Part shown: positions 24,709-32,551 of the stretch, piece after piece
Numbering within the stretch: position 1 is the first letter of the stretch
How the letters are laid out: each line of letters begins with the position of its first letter
DNA from: Cohnella xylanilytica
GTDB taxonomy: Bacteria > Bacillota > Bacilli > Paenibacillales > Paenibacillaceae
Assembly: GCF_014212175.1 (NCBI RefSeq)
Contig: NZ_JACJVR010000128.1
Span: forward strand, 1 to 64,000
DNA length: 64,000 bases
Reading direction: 5' to 3'
Notes under the pieces: generated by a model
Told to the model about the DNA's origin: nothing
Databases searched by the model: none
Seen by the model: only the letters and a program-made list of their open reading frames with translations
Program-made: the position numbers and the translations under genes

Positions 24709-26343
24709 TCAAGGCGCGACCAGGCGATGGCCCCCGGCCGCGTCGTAAGGCACTTCCCGCCACAGCCGGAGCCAATCCGGGCCGTACCGGTTCAAGTAAT
24801 GGACGATCCCGAGCACCCGCTCCTGCGGCTTGCCCTGCGGCCATAACGAGCACCGCATCCGGTCCCATTGGCGAAGCGACGCCTCGTGCTTCTTGGCGAG
24901 CGCGTCGACCGCCCGGTTCTCCAGGTAGGCGATCTGCTCCAGAATGCGGTCGCGGTTGCCCTCTCCCAGCTTCGCGAGGCCGGGCTGCATGGCGGCGACG
25001 GTGTCCAGCACCGGCGCGTACAGCTCGAGGAACCGCTCGCGGGCCTCCCGGAACCTCTCCTCGAGCCGCCAATCGTCCTGGCTCTCGAGCCATTCGGCCT
25101 TTAATCTCTCGCCGTCCGAGATGATCTGTTCGACGGTCGCTCCGTACTTCTCCAGCAGGCTCGAGACGCCGGCTTCCAGGAAGGTGAACGACTGTCTCGG
25201 GACGACGATCGGCATCGCCATCCCGAACATTCGGAAGGCCGGACCGAGCCCGCTCCAATAGGCGATCTCGGCGTGCCCGAGCACGGTGGCCAGCACCGGC
25301 AGGACGTAATCCTGCATAAGCGGCCGGGTCAGCGCGTTGTTGCTGAGCGCTTCCGGCGACCGGTCGGCGAGCCTGAGCAGCTCCTCTTCGCTCAGCGCGG
25401 CCTCCTCCTTGCGGTCGATGTAGCGCCCGTCCTTGCGGAACAGGAGCAGTCGGCCCGCGTCGTGATGGAGGAACAGGTTGGCGCAGCCTTCGGCCGATTC
25501 GGCCTGCAGCGGGAATCCGAGCTCGCGAACGAGCGCTTCCCCTTCCCGCAGGCGCGATTCCAGCTCTTCGTTCCGCTCGATCAGCTTGCGGAAGAACTCT
25601 CCTTCCAGCGCCCGAATCCCGGGATCGTCGGAGTCGAGCAGCACGAGGCCTTCCGGCCCGAACCACTCGGCCATCAGCCGGGCGAACGAGACCGTCAAGG
25701 TCGGGGCGTCCTCGGCGTAGCTCCGGATGCGGTCCAGCAGCTTCGGCTTGAATTCCGTATCCGGCAGCGATGCGGACAGCTCCTCGATCGCCGCCGTCCA
25801 TTGCTCGGCCGTCAGTCCGGTGCGGCTGACGGAGCGGCGCGGGCCGGCGGGGCGGTCCATCTTCACCTTCTTGACGTCCGCTCCGTCCAGCGACGAGACG
25901 TGAACGTGATTCGCTTCTTCGAAGTCGTGGTCCTCTCCCGCGATCCAGAAGACGGGAACGACCGGCCGGCCCAGCAGGCTCTCGGCGTAACGCGCGGTCT
26001 GCACCACCGTCAGCGCCTTGTGCAGAATCATCAGCGGCCCGCCGAACAAGCCGGCCTGCTGGCCGCCGACGACGACCAGGCTGTCTTCCCGCTCCAGCCG
26101 GTCGATCGATCGCCGCGCTTCCTCGCCGGCCGGAAGCCGGTCGTGATACGCCCGGAGCGCTTCGGCGAGCCGCTTGCGGTTCGCGCGGCCCGCGGCTTCG
26201 CGGTCCAGGTACTCCGCCCGGTCTCGCCAATGCCGGGAATGGGAAGGATGGGAGCCGAACAGCTTGCACACATCCGGGTCTCCCTTCCGGTATCGTTCCG
26301 CCAGGGTCGGAGAAGACAACCCTTCTAGAGGGGTAACTATCAT
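24709..26343 (-). CDS. bshC: Bacillithiol biosynthesis cysteine-adding enzyme BshC
   Basis: 544-aa putative cysteine ligase that completes bacillithiol (Cys-GlcN-malate), the low-molecular-weight thiol of many Firmicutes. The family hallmark VVVGGQQAGLFGGPLMILHK is near residues 90-109, followed by VPVFWIAGEDHDFEEANHVH; length agrees with BshC (about 540). The ATG at 26343 has GGGAGGAG before it. In B. subtilis bshC lies next to panE-type genes; here it is first in an operon with ahcY, whereas panE is about 9 kb away. The partners bshA and bshB are not in this window. Confidence 0.95.
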   Translation of the reverse strand: MIVTPLEGLSSPTLAERYRKGDPDVCKLFGSHPSHSRHWRDRAEYLDREAAGRANRKRLAEALRAYHDRLPAGEEARRSIDRLEREDSLVVVGGQQAGLFGGPLMILHKALTVVQTARYAESLLGRPVVPVFWIAGEDHDFEEANHVHVSSLDGADVKKVKMDRPAGPRRSVSRTGLTAEQWTAAIEELSASLPDTEFKPKLLDRIRSYAEDAPTLTVSFARLMAEWFGPEGLVLLDSDDPGIRALEGEFFRKLIERNEELESRLREGEALVRELGFPLQAESAEGCANLFLHHDAGRLLLFRKDGRYIDRKEEAALSEEELLRLADRSPEALSNNALTRPLMQDYVLPVLATVLGHAEIAYWSGLGPAFRMFGMAMPIVVPRQSFTFLEAGVSSLLEKYGATVEQIISDGERLKAEWLESQDDWRLEERFREARERFLELYAPVLDTVAAMQPGLAKLGEGNRDRILEQIAYLENRAVDALAKKHEASLRQWDRMRCSLWPQGKPQERVLGIVHYLNRYGPDWLRLWREVPYDAAGGHRLVAP

Positions 26344-26482
26344 AAGGGCTCCTCCCGAGTAAGTTACATATCAAGGTACATATCCATGTTGATTGTACAT
26401 GAACAGGCCTGTTTCGGCAAAGAGCAGAATCCGAAAATGGTTGCCTGTCGGGGCCTCGCCGCCCGAACGGATCACGCGGACG

Positions 26483-27064
26483 CTATTCGCGCATCCGGGA
26501 GCGCGACAGTCCGTTCATGACATAAGGACGAACCAGATCCGCAAGCAAATCGGTTCGAGTGTTTTTTTCATTTAACCAATAATACGCAGCGCCATAGATC
26601 GCCGAACCGGTCATGGCCGCCATGATCTCCGTATGCTTGCGGTCTGCCATTTGGCAAGTATCCTCTTTCAATAGGATGCTCTCGATTTTCTGCTGCAGCA
26701 ATTTCTTTATTTTCGCATCCACGATCGTAGCCATCGATTTGGAATCCATTCTGCATATCCGATAGAAATCTTCGATATAGCGGTGCGTGAGCGCGATCAG
26801 TTGGTCGCATATTTCGCCTGTAAACTCACTCGCGTTCATCACTTGTTCGGGAATCATCTCGCGGATAACCTGTTCCGTGATTTCTTCCAGCAAAGAATAT
26901 TTATCTTCAAAGTGGGCATAAAAGGTGGCGCGGTTTATGGTAGCTCTCTGCGCGATATCGTTTATGGTGATGGAATCGAACCCTTTCGTCCGCAACAAAT
27001 CTCTGAATGCATCCTTTATTAACTGTCGCGTGCGCAAAACCCTTGGATCTTGCCGATTCGCCAT
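26483..27064 (-). CDS. TetR/AcrR-family transcriptional regulator
   Basis: 193-aa TetR regulator. The DNA-binding helix-turn-helix is FDSITINDIAQRATINRATF then YAHFEDKYSLLEEITEQV (about 28-65). The C-terminal ligand domain (about 75-190) has no recognisable ligand signature. The ATG at 27064 (MANRQDPRV) is taken; a start two codons upstream is possible. It is transcribed divergently from the ketopantoate-reductase-like gene with about 160 bp between the two chosen start codons. This pair is visibly lower in GC than its surroundings, suggesting acquisition. It probably represses its neighbour and itself. Confidence 0.9.
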   Translation of the reverse strand: MANRQDPRVLRTRQLIKDAFRDLLRTKGFDSITINDIAQRATINRATFYAHFEDKYSLLEEITEQVIREMIPEQVMNASEFTGEICDQLIALTHRYIEDFYRICRMDSKSMATIVDAKIKKLLQQKIESILLKEDTCQMADRKHTEIMAAMTGSAIYGAAYYWLNEKNTRTDLLADLVRPYVMNGLSRSRMRE

Positions 27065-27134
27065 ATCCATCCCCCTGCTTAAACATCATTTTTCGCCATG
27101 TGTCGTCTATGCGACTATCCGCTTCATCTGCCGG

Positions 27135-27163
27135 TTGAAGTTCAAAGAGATTGGAACTATTAT
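27135..27163 (+). promoter_or_regulatory. Promoter of the ketopantoate-reductase-like gene
   Basis: Plus strand: -35 TTGAAG (27135-27140), 17-bp spacer, -10 TATTAT (27158-27163). Start of transcription expected near 27170, just before the palindrome at 27179-27190. Confidence 0.65.
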
Positions 27164-27178
27164 TTTATCCGACAAGCG

Positions 27179-27190
27179 TTGCTTAAGCAA
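27179..27190. promoter_or_regulatory. Perfect 12-bp palindrome, candidate TetR operator
   Basis: TTGCTTAAGCAA is a perfect 12-bp palindrome placed at about +10 to +21 of the predicted transcript, a typical repressor position. It overlaps the first possible ATG of the downstream reading frame, which is one reason to prefer a later start codon. The adjacent TetR protein is the likely ligand. Confidence 0.5.
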
Positions 27191-27222
27191 TGAATGTCAA
27201 TTCGCTGAAAGGAATGATCGGA

Positions 27223-28179
27223 ATGAACGCCGACCAAACCAGACTCTTGATCGTTGGCGCAGGCGTGATCGGCAGCTTATACGCGCTTCGCTTTGCGCAG
27301 TACGGACTGGATGTCACCATGCTGGCACGGGGAAAGAGGCTGGATGCGCTGACAAGGAGCGGACTGAGATACAACGACAACGGGACGATAAAGCAAATGC
27401 CGATCAAGACGATAGAGACGCTTGATAACGACGACATTTATGATTACATCTTCGTTCCCGTCCGATATGATCAATCCGAGTCCGCCCTGGCTGCCATCAA
27501 GAATAATAGGAGCAAAACGATTGTCACCTTGACGAACACCGTTGGATACGACACCTGGCTTGAAATCGTGGGCGACCGGCTGCTTCCGGGATTCCCGGGC
27601 GCGGGCGGAGACATCAAAGAAGACGTTCTCTACGCTCAATTCGGTACCGAAAAGCATCAAGGAACCATGTTCGGCGAAATAAACGGACGGATAAGCGAAA
27701 GAGTGAAGGAACTGGCCAAAATTATGGAAACGGCGGATTTGCATTATGAAATCCAGCGGGACATTCTAGCCTTCCATGTATCGCATGCCGCATTGGCCGT
27801 CGCGAACAGGCATTTCTATACGAACGACGGAATGGCGGATATAGAGATAGCAAGGAGCGATAGCACTCTAAGCAAGATAGCCGCGGATATTAAACATAAC
27901 ATTCGCCTGGTCGCGCAAGCCGGATATTCGGTCATCCCGCCCGAAACGAAAGAAATGGGAGATTGGCCCGACAGCGAGATTATGTCTTTATATCGGCGGA
28001 TGCTGAGCAATGACTTTATCATTGACGTCAAGCTTGGGAACCATGCCGTCAGCCAAAAAGCGGAAATCCTGTTATTGAATGAGGCGTTCCATAAAAAAAC
28101 TGTCCTGACGGGGAAAGGAGAGGAATCCGAGAGAACCGCGAGTCGCGCGCAAAAAAACTACGAATGTCCAATTCCCTAA
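27223..28179 (+). CDS. Ketopantoate reductase-like (ApbA/PanE family) oxidoreductase
   Basis: 318-aa NAD(P)-binding protein with the ApbA/PanE N-terminal motif LLIVGAGVIGSLYALRFAQYG. The block YDYIFVPVRYDQSESAL and the TNTVGYDTWLEIVG segment match the family's active-site half, but the C-terminal domain is divergent, so true ketopantoate reductase activity is doubtful, especially since a canonical panE is present at 35238. I take the ATG at 27223, preceded by AAAGGA at 9 bp; the ATG at 27190 lies within a palindrome and has no ribosome site. Base composition is lower in GC than the flanks. It is divergent from a TetR regulator and likely controlled by it. Confidence 0.8.
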   Translation: MNADQTRLLIVGAGVIGSLYALRFAQYGLDVTMLARGKRLDALTRSGLRYNDNGTIKQMPIKTIETLDNDDIYDYIFVPVRYDQSESALAAIKNNRSKTIVTLTNTVGYDTWLEIVGDRLLPGFPGAGGDIKEDVLYAQFGTEKHQGTMFGEINGRISERVKELAKIMETADLHYEIQRDILAFHVSHAALAVANRHFYTNDGMADIEIARSDSTLSKIAADIKHNIRLVAQAGYSVIPPETKEMGDWPDSEIMSLYRRMLSNDFIIDVKLGNHAVSQKAEILLLNEAFHKKTVLTGKGEESERTASRAQKNYECPIP

Positions 28180-28219
28180 CGTAACCTATCCCGGAATATT
28201 TCGATTCGTACATGATGTA

Positions 28220-28340
28220 CAAAAAATCATACAAATACTGCTTCAAGAAGGCGCCTCGCTTACTTGTTGTACGATAAACCATACAAATTGCGCCTGCCTT
28301 GTTTTTTTCCGAAGACGCTATTCGAAAAATCGTACAAATG
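28220..28340. repeat. Three imperfect direct repeats about 52 bp apart
   Basis: A motif of the form AAATCRTACAAAT occurs at about 28225-28237, 28276-28288 and 28327-28339, each followed by a GC-rich GCGCCT- or GCGGCGC-like patch. The spacing is about 51-52 bp. They fill the 370-bp non-coding gap between the ketopantoate-reductase-like gene and the oppF terminator. No reading frame fits, and the function is unknown. Confidence 0.45.
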
Positions 28341-28491
28341 AATCCGCTTGCCTGCGGCGCAGCCCTCTAAGTCGGCGAGATTGGGCTCGCCGGTCCGGTC
28401 AGACGCACGGAGCTTCTTCGCGGAAGGATTCATCCGGAGAGATGGACCCTATCATGGATAACGGAGCTTGTATGTAAATGGGGCATCCGCA

Positions 28492-28535
28492 GAAAAAACG
28501 GCATGGAAGCCTGCTCGCGCAGGCTTTCATACCGT
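28492..28535 (-). terminator. Intrinsic terminator after oppF
   Basis: Minus strand: arms 28519-28535 and 28498-28514 form a long hairpin with a GCGA loop, followed by a run of six T. It lies about 16 bp after the last gene of the opp operon. Confidence 0.85.
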
Positions 28536-28551
28536 TGGGCACTCTTATCGG

Positions 28552-29568
28552 TCAAGCGTAGTGGCAGGCAGCCCAGTGTCCGTCCTTCACTTGCCGGAAC
28601 TCCGGCGCCTCCGCGGCGCACTTCTCCGTCGCGAACGGGCAGCGCGTGCGGAACGGGCACCCGCTCGGCGGGTCGATCGGGCTCGGCAGGTCGCCGGACA
28701 GCACGATCCGCTCCTTGCTCGCCTCCACCTCCGGATCCGGAATCGGAATCGCGGACAGGAGAGCCTGCGTGTACGGATGCTTCGGGTTCGCGTACAGCTC
28801 CGAGCTCTCGGCGAGCTCGACCATCTTGCCGAGGTACATGACGGCGACGCGGTCGCTGATGTGCTTGACCATCGACAGATCGTGCGCGATGAACAGGTAC
28901 GTCAGCCCGAGCGACCGCTGCAGCTCCTGGAGCAGGTTGACGACCTGCGCCTGGATCGACACGTCGAGCGCCGAGATCGGCTCGTCGCAGACGATGAACT
29001 TCGGATTCGCCGCGAGCGCGCGGGCGATCCCGATGCGCTGCCGCTGGCCGCCGGAGAACTCGTGCGGGTAGCGCGAAGCGTGCTCCGAGCGCAGCCCGAC
29101 CCTCTCGAGCAGCTCCTCGACCTTGCGCTTGCGCTCCTTCGAGCTGCCGGCGATGCCGTGGATGTCGAGCGGCTCGGCGATAATGTCGGCGATGCTGAAC
29201 CGGGGGTTCAGCGACGCGTACGGATCCTGGAAAATCATCGCCATCTCGCGCCGCAGCGCCTTCAGATCGGCGCCCTTCAGACGGTAGATGTTCTTGCCGT
29301 TAAACCGCGTCTCGCCGGCGGTCGGCTCGTAGAGCCGCATGATCGTCCGGCCCGCCGTCGACTTGCCGCAGCCGGACTCGCCGACGACGCCCAGCGTCTC
29401 GCCCTTGCCGACCGCGAAGCTGAGGTCGTTCACGGCCTTCAGCGTCTGGCCGCCCCCGACGGGGAAGAACTTGCTGAGCCGGTCGACTTCGAGCAGCGGA
29501 GAACCGGATGCCCCGATCGGCCCGATTCCGCCTACGGACACTTTGGTTGCTGTCGTCGCGTTCATCAT
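28552..29568 (-). CDS. oppF: Oligopeptide ABC transporter ATP-binding protein OppF-like
   Basis: 338-aa ABC ATPase. Walker A is GVVGESGCGKSTAGR, the signature is FSGGQRQRIGIARAL, Walker B is FIVCDEPISALD and the H-loop is in LFIAHDLSMVKH. The C-terminal oligopeptide-transporter extension (PSGCPFRTRCPFATEKC) carries the Cys cluster typical of OppD/OppF. Start codon at 29568, which overlaps the oppD stop (ATGA); the long in-frame upstream part is a shadow of oppD. It hydrolyses ATP together with OppD to drive peptide uptake. Confidence 0.95.
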   Translation of the reverse strand: MMNATTATKVSVGGIGPIGASGSPLLEVDRLSKFFPVGGGQTLKAVNDLSFAVGKGETLGVVGESGCGKSTAGRTIMRLYEPTAGETRFNGKNIYRLKGADLKALRREMAMIFQDPYASLNPRFSIADIIAEPLDIHGIAGSSKERKRKVEELLERVGLRSEHASRYPHEFSGGQRQRIGIARALAANPKFIVCDEPISALDVSIQAQVVNLLQELQRSLGLTYLFIAHDLSMVKHISDRVAVMYLGKMVELAESSELYANPKHPYTQALLSAIPIPDPEVEASKERIVLSGDLPSPIDPPSGCPFRTRCPFATEKCAAEAPEFRQVKDGHWAACHYA

Positions 29569-30557
29569 TGCGCCTCCTTCGCCAAAGGATGATGCAGCCA
29601 GCACTTGGCCGTCTGCCCCGCTTCGCCGACCGGCTTCAGCTCCGGATCGAGCTCGGCGCACACCTGCATCGCTTCGTCGCAGCGCGCGCAGAACGCGCAG
29701 CCCTTCGGAGGGGCGAGCAGGTCGGGCGGCGTGCCGTGGATCGGCACGAGCGGCTCGCCCTTCGGCTGGTCCAGCCTCGGCATGGAGCGAAGCAAGCCGC
29801 GCGTATACGGATGCTGCGGATTGCGGAAGATGTCCCACTTCGTCCCCGTCTCCACGACCTGGCCGCCGTACATGACGATGACCCGGTCGCACATGTCGGC
29901 CACGACGCCGAGGTCGTGCGTGATCAGAATGATCGACGTGCCGAATTTCTCCTGCAGATCCTTCATGAGCCGCAGAATCTGGGCCTGGATCGTCACGTCG
30001 AGCGCCGTCGTCGGTTCGTCGGCGATGAGCAGCGCCGGGTTGCAGGAGAGCGCGATGGCGATCATCGCGCGCTGCCTCATGCCGCCGGAGAAGTTGTGCG
30101 GATATTGGCCGAACCGGGTGTCCGGATTCGGGATGCCGACGAGCCGCAGCAGCTCGAGCGCGCGCTCGCGGGCGGCCTTGCGATCCATCCCTTGGTGCTT
30201 GATAAGGCCTTCCGTTATTTGATGGCCGATCGTCATCGTCGGGTTCAGCGAAGTCATCGGATCCTGGAAAATCATGCCGATGTCCTTCCCGCGAACCGAC
30301 TCCATCTCCTGCTCGGACAGCTCCAGCAGGTTCCTGCCCATGAACTCGATCGAGCCTTGCTTCACGAACGAAGGAGGCGTCGGCAGGAGGCGCATGACGC
30401 TTTGCGCGGTGACGCTTTTGCCGGAGCCGGATTCGCCGACGATGGCGATCGCTTCTCCTTTTCTCACTTCGAAATCGACGCCCCGCACCGCCTGCACTTC
30501 CCCGCCCCGCGCCCGGAACGATACGTGAAGGTCGTTCACGCGAAGAATGGGGTCCAT
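29565..30557 (-). CDS. oppD: Oligopeptide ABC transporter ATP-binding protein OppD-like
   Basis: 330-aa ABC ATPase. Walker A is AIVGESGSGKSVTAQ, signature NFSGGMRQRAMIAIAL, Walker B LLIADEPTTALD, H-loop ILITHDLGVV, and the C-terminal Opp/Dpp extension PPKGCAFCARCDEAMQVCAE contains the usual Cys residues. The ATG at 30557 follows GGGAGGTGACGAG, a strong ribosome site, so the five upstream residues are left out. It partners with OppF on the cytoplasmic side of OppB/OppC. Confidence 0.95.
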   Translation of the reverse strand: MDPILRVNDLHVSFRARGGEVQAVRGVDFEVRKGEAIAIVGESGSGKSVTAQSVMRLLPTPPSFVKQGSIEFMGRNLLELSEQEMESVRGKDIGMIFQDPMTSLNPTMTIGHQITEGLIKHQGMDRKAARERALELLRLVGIPNPDTRFGQYPHNFSGGMRQRAMIAIALSCNPALLIADEPTTALDVTIQAQILRLMKDLQEKFGTSIILITHDLGVVADMCDRVIVMYGGQVVETGTKWDIFRNPQHPYTRGLLRSMPRLDQPKGEPLVPIHGTPPDLLAPPKGCAFCARCDEAMQVCAELDPELKPVGEAGQTAKCWLHHPLAKEAQ

Positions 30558-30585
30558 CTCGTCACCTCCCATGATAGAACGGATT

Positions 30586-31518
30586 TTATTTTTTGAGCTT
30601 CGGATCGAACGCGTCGCGAAGACCGTCGCCGAAGACGTTGAAGGCTAGCATCGTCAAGCTGATGAGCGCGGCCGGGAACAGCATCTGCCACGGGTACAGC
30701 GTCCAGCTGGCCAGCGAGTCGTTGATCATCGTCCCCCACGAAGCGGCGGGCGATTGAACGCCGAGGCCGAGGAAGCTGAGGAACGCTTCCGAGAAGATCG
30801 CCGACGGAACGGTCAGCGTCAGCGTGACGATGATCGGGCCGAGCGTGTTCGGAATGAGATGCTTGAACAGCATGCGCGCCCCGGACGCCCCCATCGAGCG
30901 GGCGGCCAGCACGTACTCCTGGTTTTTGAGCTGCAGAATCTGCCCGCGGACGATCCAGCTCATGTTGATCCAGCCCGTGACGGACAAGGCGAGAATGATC
31001 GTCCACATGCTCGGCTCCATAACGACGAGAAGAAGAATGACGACGAGCAGGTACGGAATCGAATACAGAATCTCCGACGCCTTGTTCATCGCTTCGTCCG
31101 TGCGTCCGCCGACGTAGCCCATGATGCCGCCGTAGATGACGCCGATGACGAGGTCGATGAACGCCGCGGCGAGACCGACGATAAGCGAGATTCGAGCGCC
31201 CATCCAGATCCGCGAGAACAGGTCGCGGCCGAGGTTGTCCGTGCCGAACCAGTAGTCGCCCGAAGGCGGCTCGTTCGTGCGGTCGAGATTGTTCGTGAAG
31301 TAGTCGTGCGGCGAGATTAGCGGACCGATAATGGCCATGACCGCGAGCAGCGCGAGGAACACGACGCCGGCCATCGCCAGCTTGTTCGACGCGAGGCGGC
31401 GCAGGACGTCCCGCCAGACCGGAACGCTCTCTCCGGCGATCGTCTCCGCGGGCGGACGGAACGAGAGCTTCTTGAACATCTCCTTCGTCAACGCGGCCGT
31501 TCGATTGTCCTTCATCAA
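30586..31518 (-). CDS. oppC: Oligopeptide ABC transporter permease OppC-like
   Basis: 310-aa inner-membrane permease. An N-terminal cytoplasmic segment (about 1-45) precedes about six transmembrane helices starting with LAMAGVVFLALLAVMAIIGP. The family block HDYFTNNL...PSGDYWFGTDNLGRD and the EAA loop AARSMGASGARMLFKHLIPN are present. It overlaps oppB by 4 bp. Together with OppB it forms the translocation channel. Confidence 0.95.
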   Translation of the reverse strand: MMKDNRTAALTKEMFKKLSFRPPAETIAGESVPVWRDVLRRLASNKLAMAGVVFLALLAVMAIIGPLISPHDYFTNNLDRTNEPPSGDYWFGTDNLGRDLFSRIWMGARISLIVGLAAAFIDLVIGVIYGGIMGYVGGRTDEAMNKASEILYSIPYLLVVILLLVVMEPSMWTIILALSVTGWINMSWIVRGQILQLKNQEYVLAARSMGASGARMLFKHLIPNTLGPIIVTLTLTVPSAIFSEAFLSFLGLGVQSPAASWGTMINDSLASWTLYPWQMLFPAALISLTMLAFNVFGDGLRDAFDPKLKK

Positions 31519-32450
31519 GAGACCCCCTTCCGGGAACGAAGTCCGATCCGCGGATCGACCAATCCATACGCGATGTCCGTCAGGAGACGAGCCGCCATCA
31601 GAATGACCGCGTAGAACAGCGTAATGCCCATGATCAGCGTGTAATCCCGGTTCGAGACGCTGCCGACGAAGTATTGGCCGAGTCCCGGAATGCCGAAGAT
31701 CTGTTCGACGATGACCGAGCCGGTCACGATGTTCGCCGTCATCGGGCCGAGATAGGTAACGACGGGCAGAATGCCGTTGCGGAGCGCATGCTTGAAAATA
31801 ATAACCCGCTTGCGAAGTCCCTTCGCCTTGGCGGTCTTGATGTACTCGGCGGACAGCACCTCGAGCATCGTCGAGCGGGTCAGCCTGGCGATGTACGCGA
31901 TCGGCAGCGCGGAGAGCGCGATGACCGGGAGCACGTAATCGAGCGGCTCGTTAAGGCCCGCGACGTTGAACAGTCCCATTTTCACCCCGAACACGTACTG
32001 CATCAGCGACGCGAGCACGAAGTTCGGCACGCTCACGCCGAGCACCGCGATGACCATGGAGACGCTGTCGATCAGCTTCCTGTGGTACATGGCGGCCAGA
32101 ATGCCGAGCCCCACCCCGACGACGACGGACACGACGATCGCGAAGATGCCGAGCCGGAAGCTGAACCCGAACGAGTCGGCGATAATTCCCGTTACCGTCT
32201 GGTACTGGCTCTTCATCGACATGCCCAGATCCAGATGGAGAAGCTTCTTCAGGTAGATCAAATATTGCTGCCATACGGGCTTGTCCAAACCGTAGAAAGC
32301 CATCAGCTTCGCCTTGATCTCCGGCGGAACCGCCTTCTCGGCCGTGAACGGGTCGCCCGGAATGGCCTTCATGAGGAAAAACGTCGCCGTCGCCAAAATG
32401 AACAAAGACACGATGACGGAGACGACTTTACCCGTCCAGTAACGCACCAC
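31515..32450 (-). CDS. oppB: Oligopeptide ABC transporter permease OppB-like
   Basis: 311-aa permease with about six transmembrane segments, starting VSVIVSLFILATATFFLMKA. The periplasmic signature PGDPFTAEKAVPPEIKAKL and the EAA loop TAKAKGLRKRVIIFKHALRN are typical of OppB/DppB. It follows oppA after a 100-bp gap that holds a terminator-like hairpin, which should make oppA mRNA more abundant than oppBCDF mRNA. Confidence 0.95.
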   Translation of the reverse strand: MVRYWTGKVVSVIVSLFILATATFFLMKAIPGDPFTAEKAVPPEIKAKLMAFYGLDKPVWQQYLIYLKKLLHLDLGMSMKSQYQTVTGIIADSFGFSFRLGIFAIVVSVVVGVGLGILAAMYHRKLIDSVSMVIAVLGVSVPNFVLASLMQYVFGVKMGLFNVAGLNEPLDYVLPVIALSALPIAYIARLTRSTMLEVLSAEYIKTAKAKGLRKRVIIFKHALRNGILPVVTYLGPMTANIVTGSVIVEQIFGIPGLGQYFVGSVSNRDYTLIMGITLFYAVILMAARLLTDIAYGLVDPRIGLRSRKGVS

Positions 32451-32491
32451 GTCATTCCACTCCTTTCTCCCCTATGCCGATTCCCGGAAGT

Positions 32492-32533
32492 AAAAATCGG
32501 GATATGCTTGGGACTCGCCCGACATATCCCGAT
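32492..32533 (-). terminator. Hairpin between oppA and oppB, partial terminator
   Basis: Minus strand: perfect 11-bp arms (32523-32533 and 32496-32506) with a 16-nt loop, followed by TTTTT then TACTT. The position between the binding-protein gene and the permease genes is typical of attenuating terminators that keep the binding protein in excess. The weak T-tract is consistent with read-through. Confidence 0.75.
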
Positions 32534-32551
32534 GCTGGTTCATGCTAATTT

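Noticed and set aside
24164..26374. 736-codon minus-strand open frame
   Set aside because: Frame-shifted shadow of bshC and ahcY on the same strand; composition is Arg/Gly/Pro-rich without motifs.
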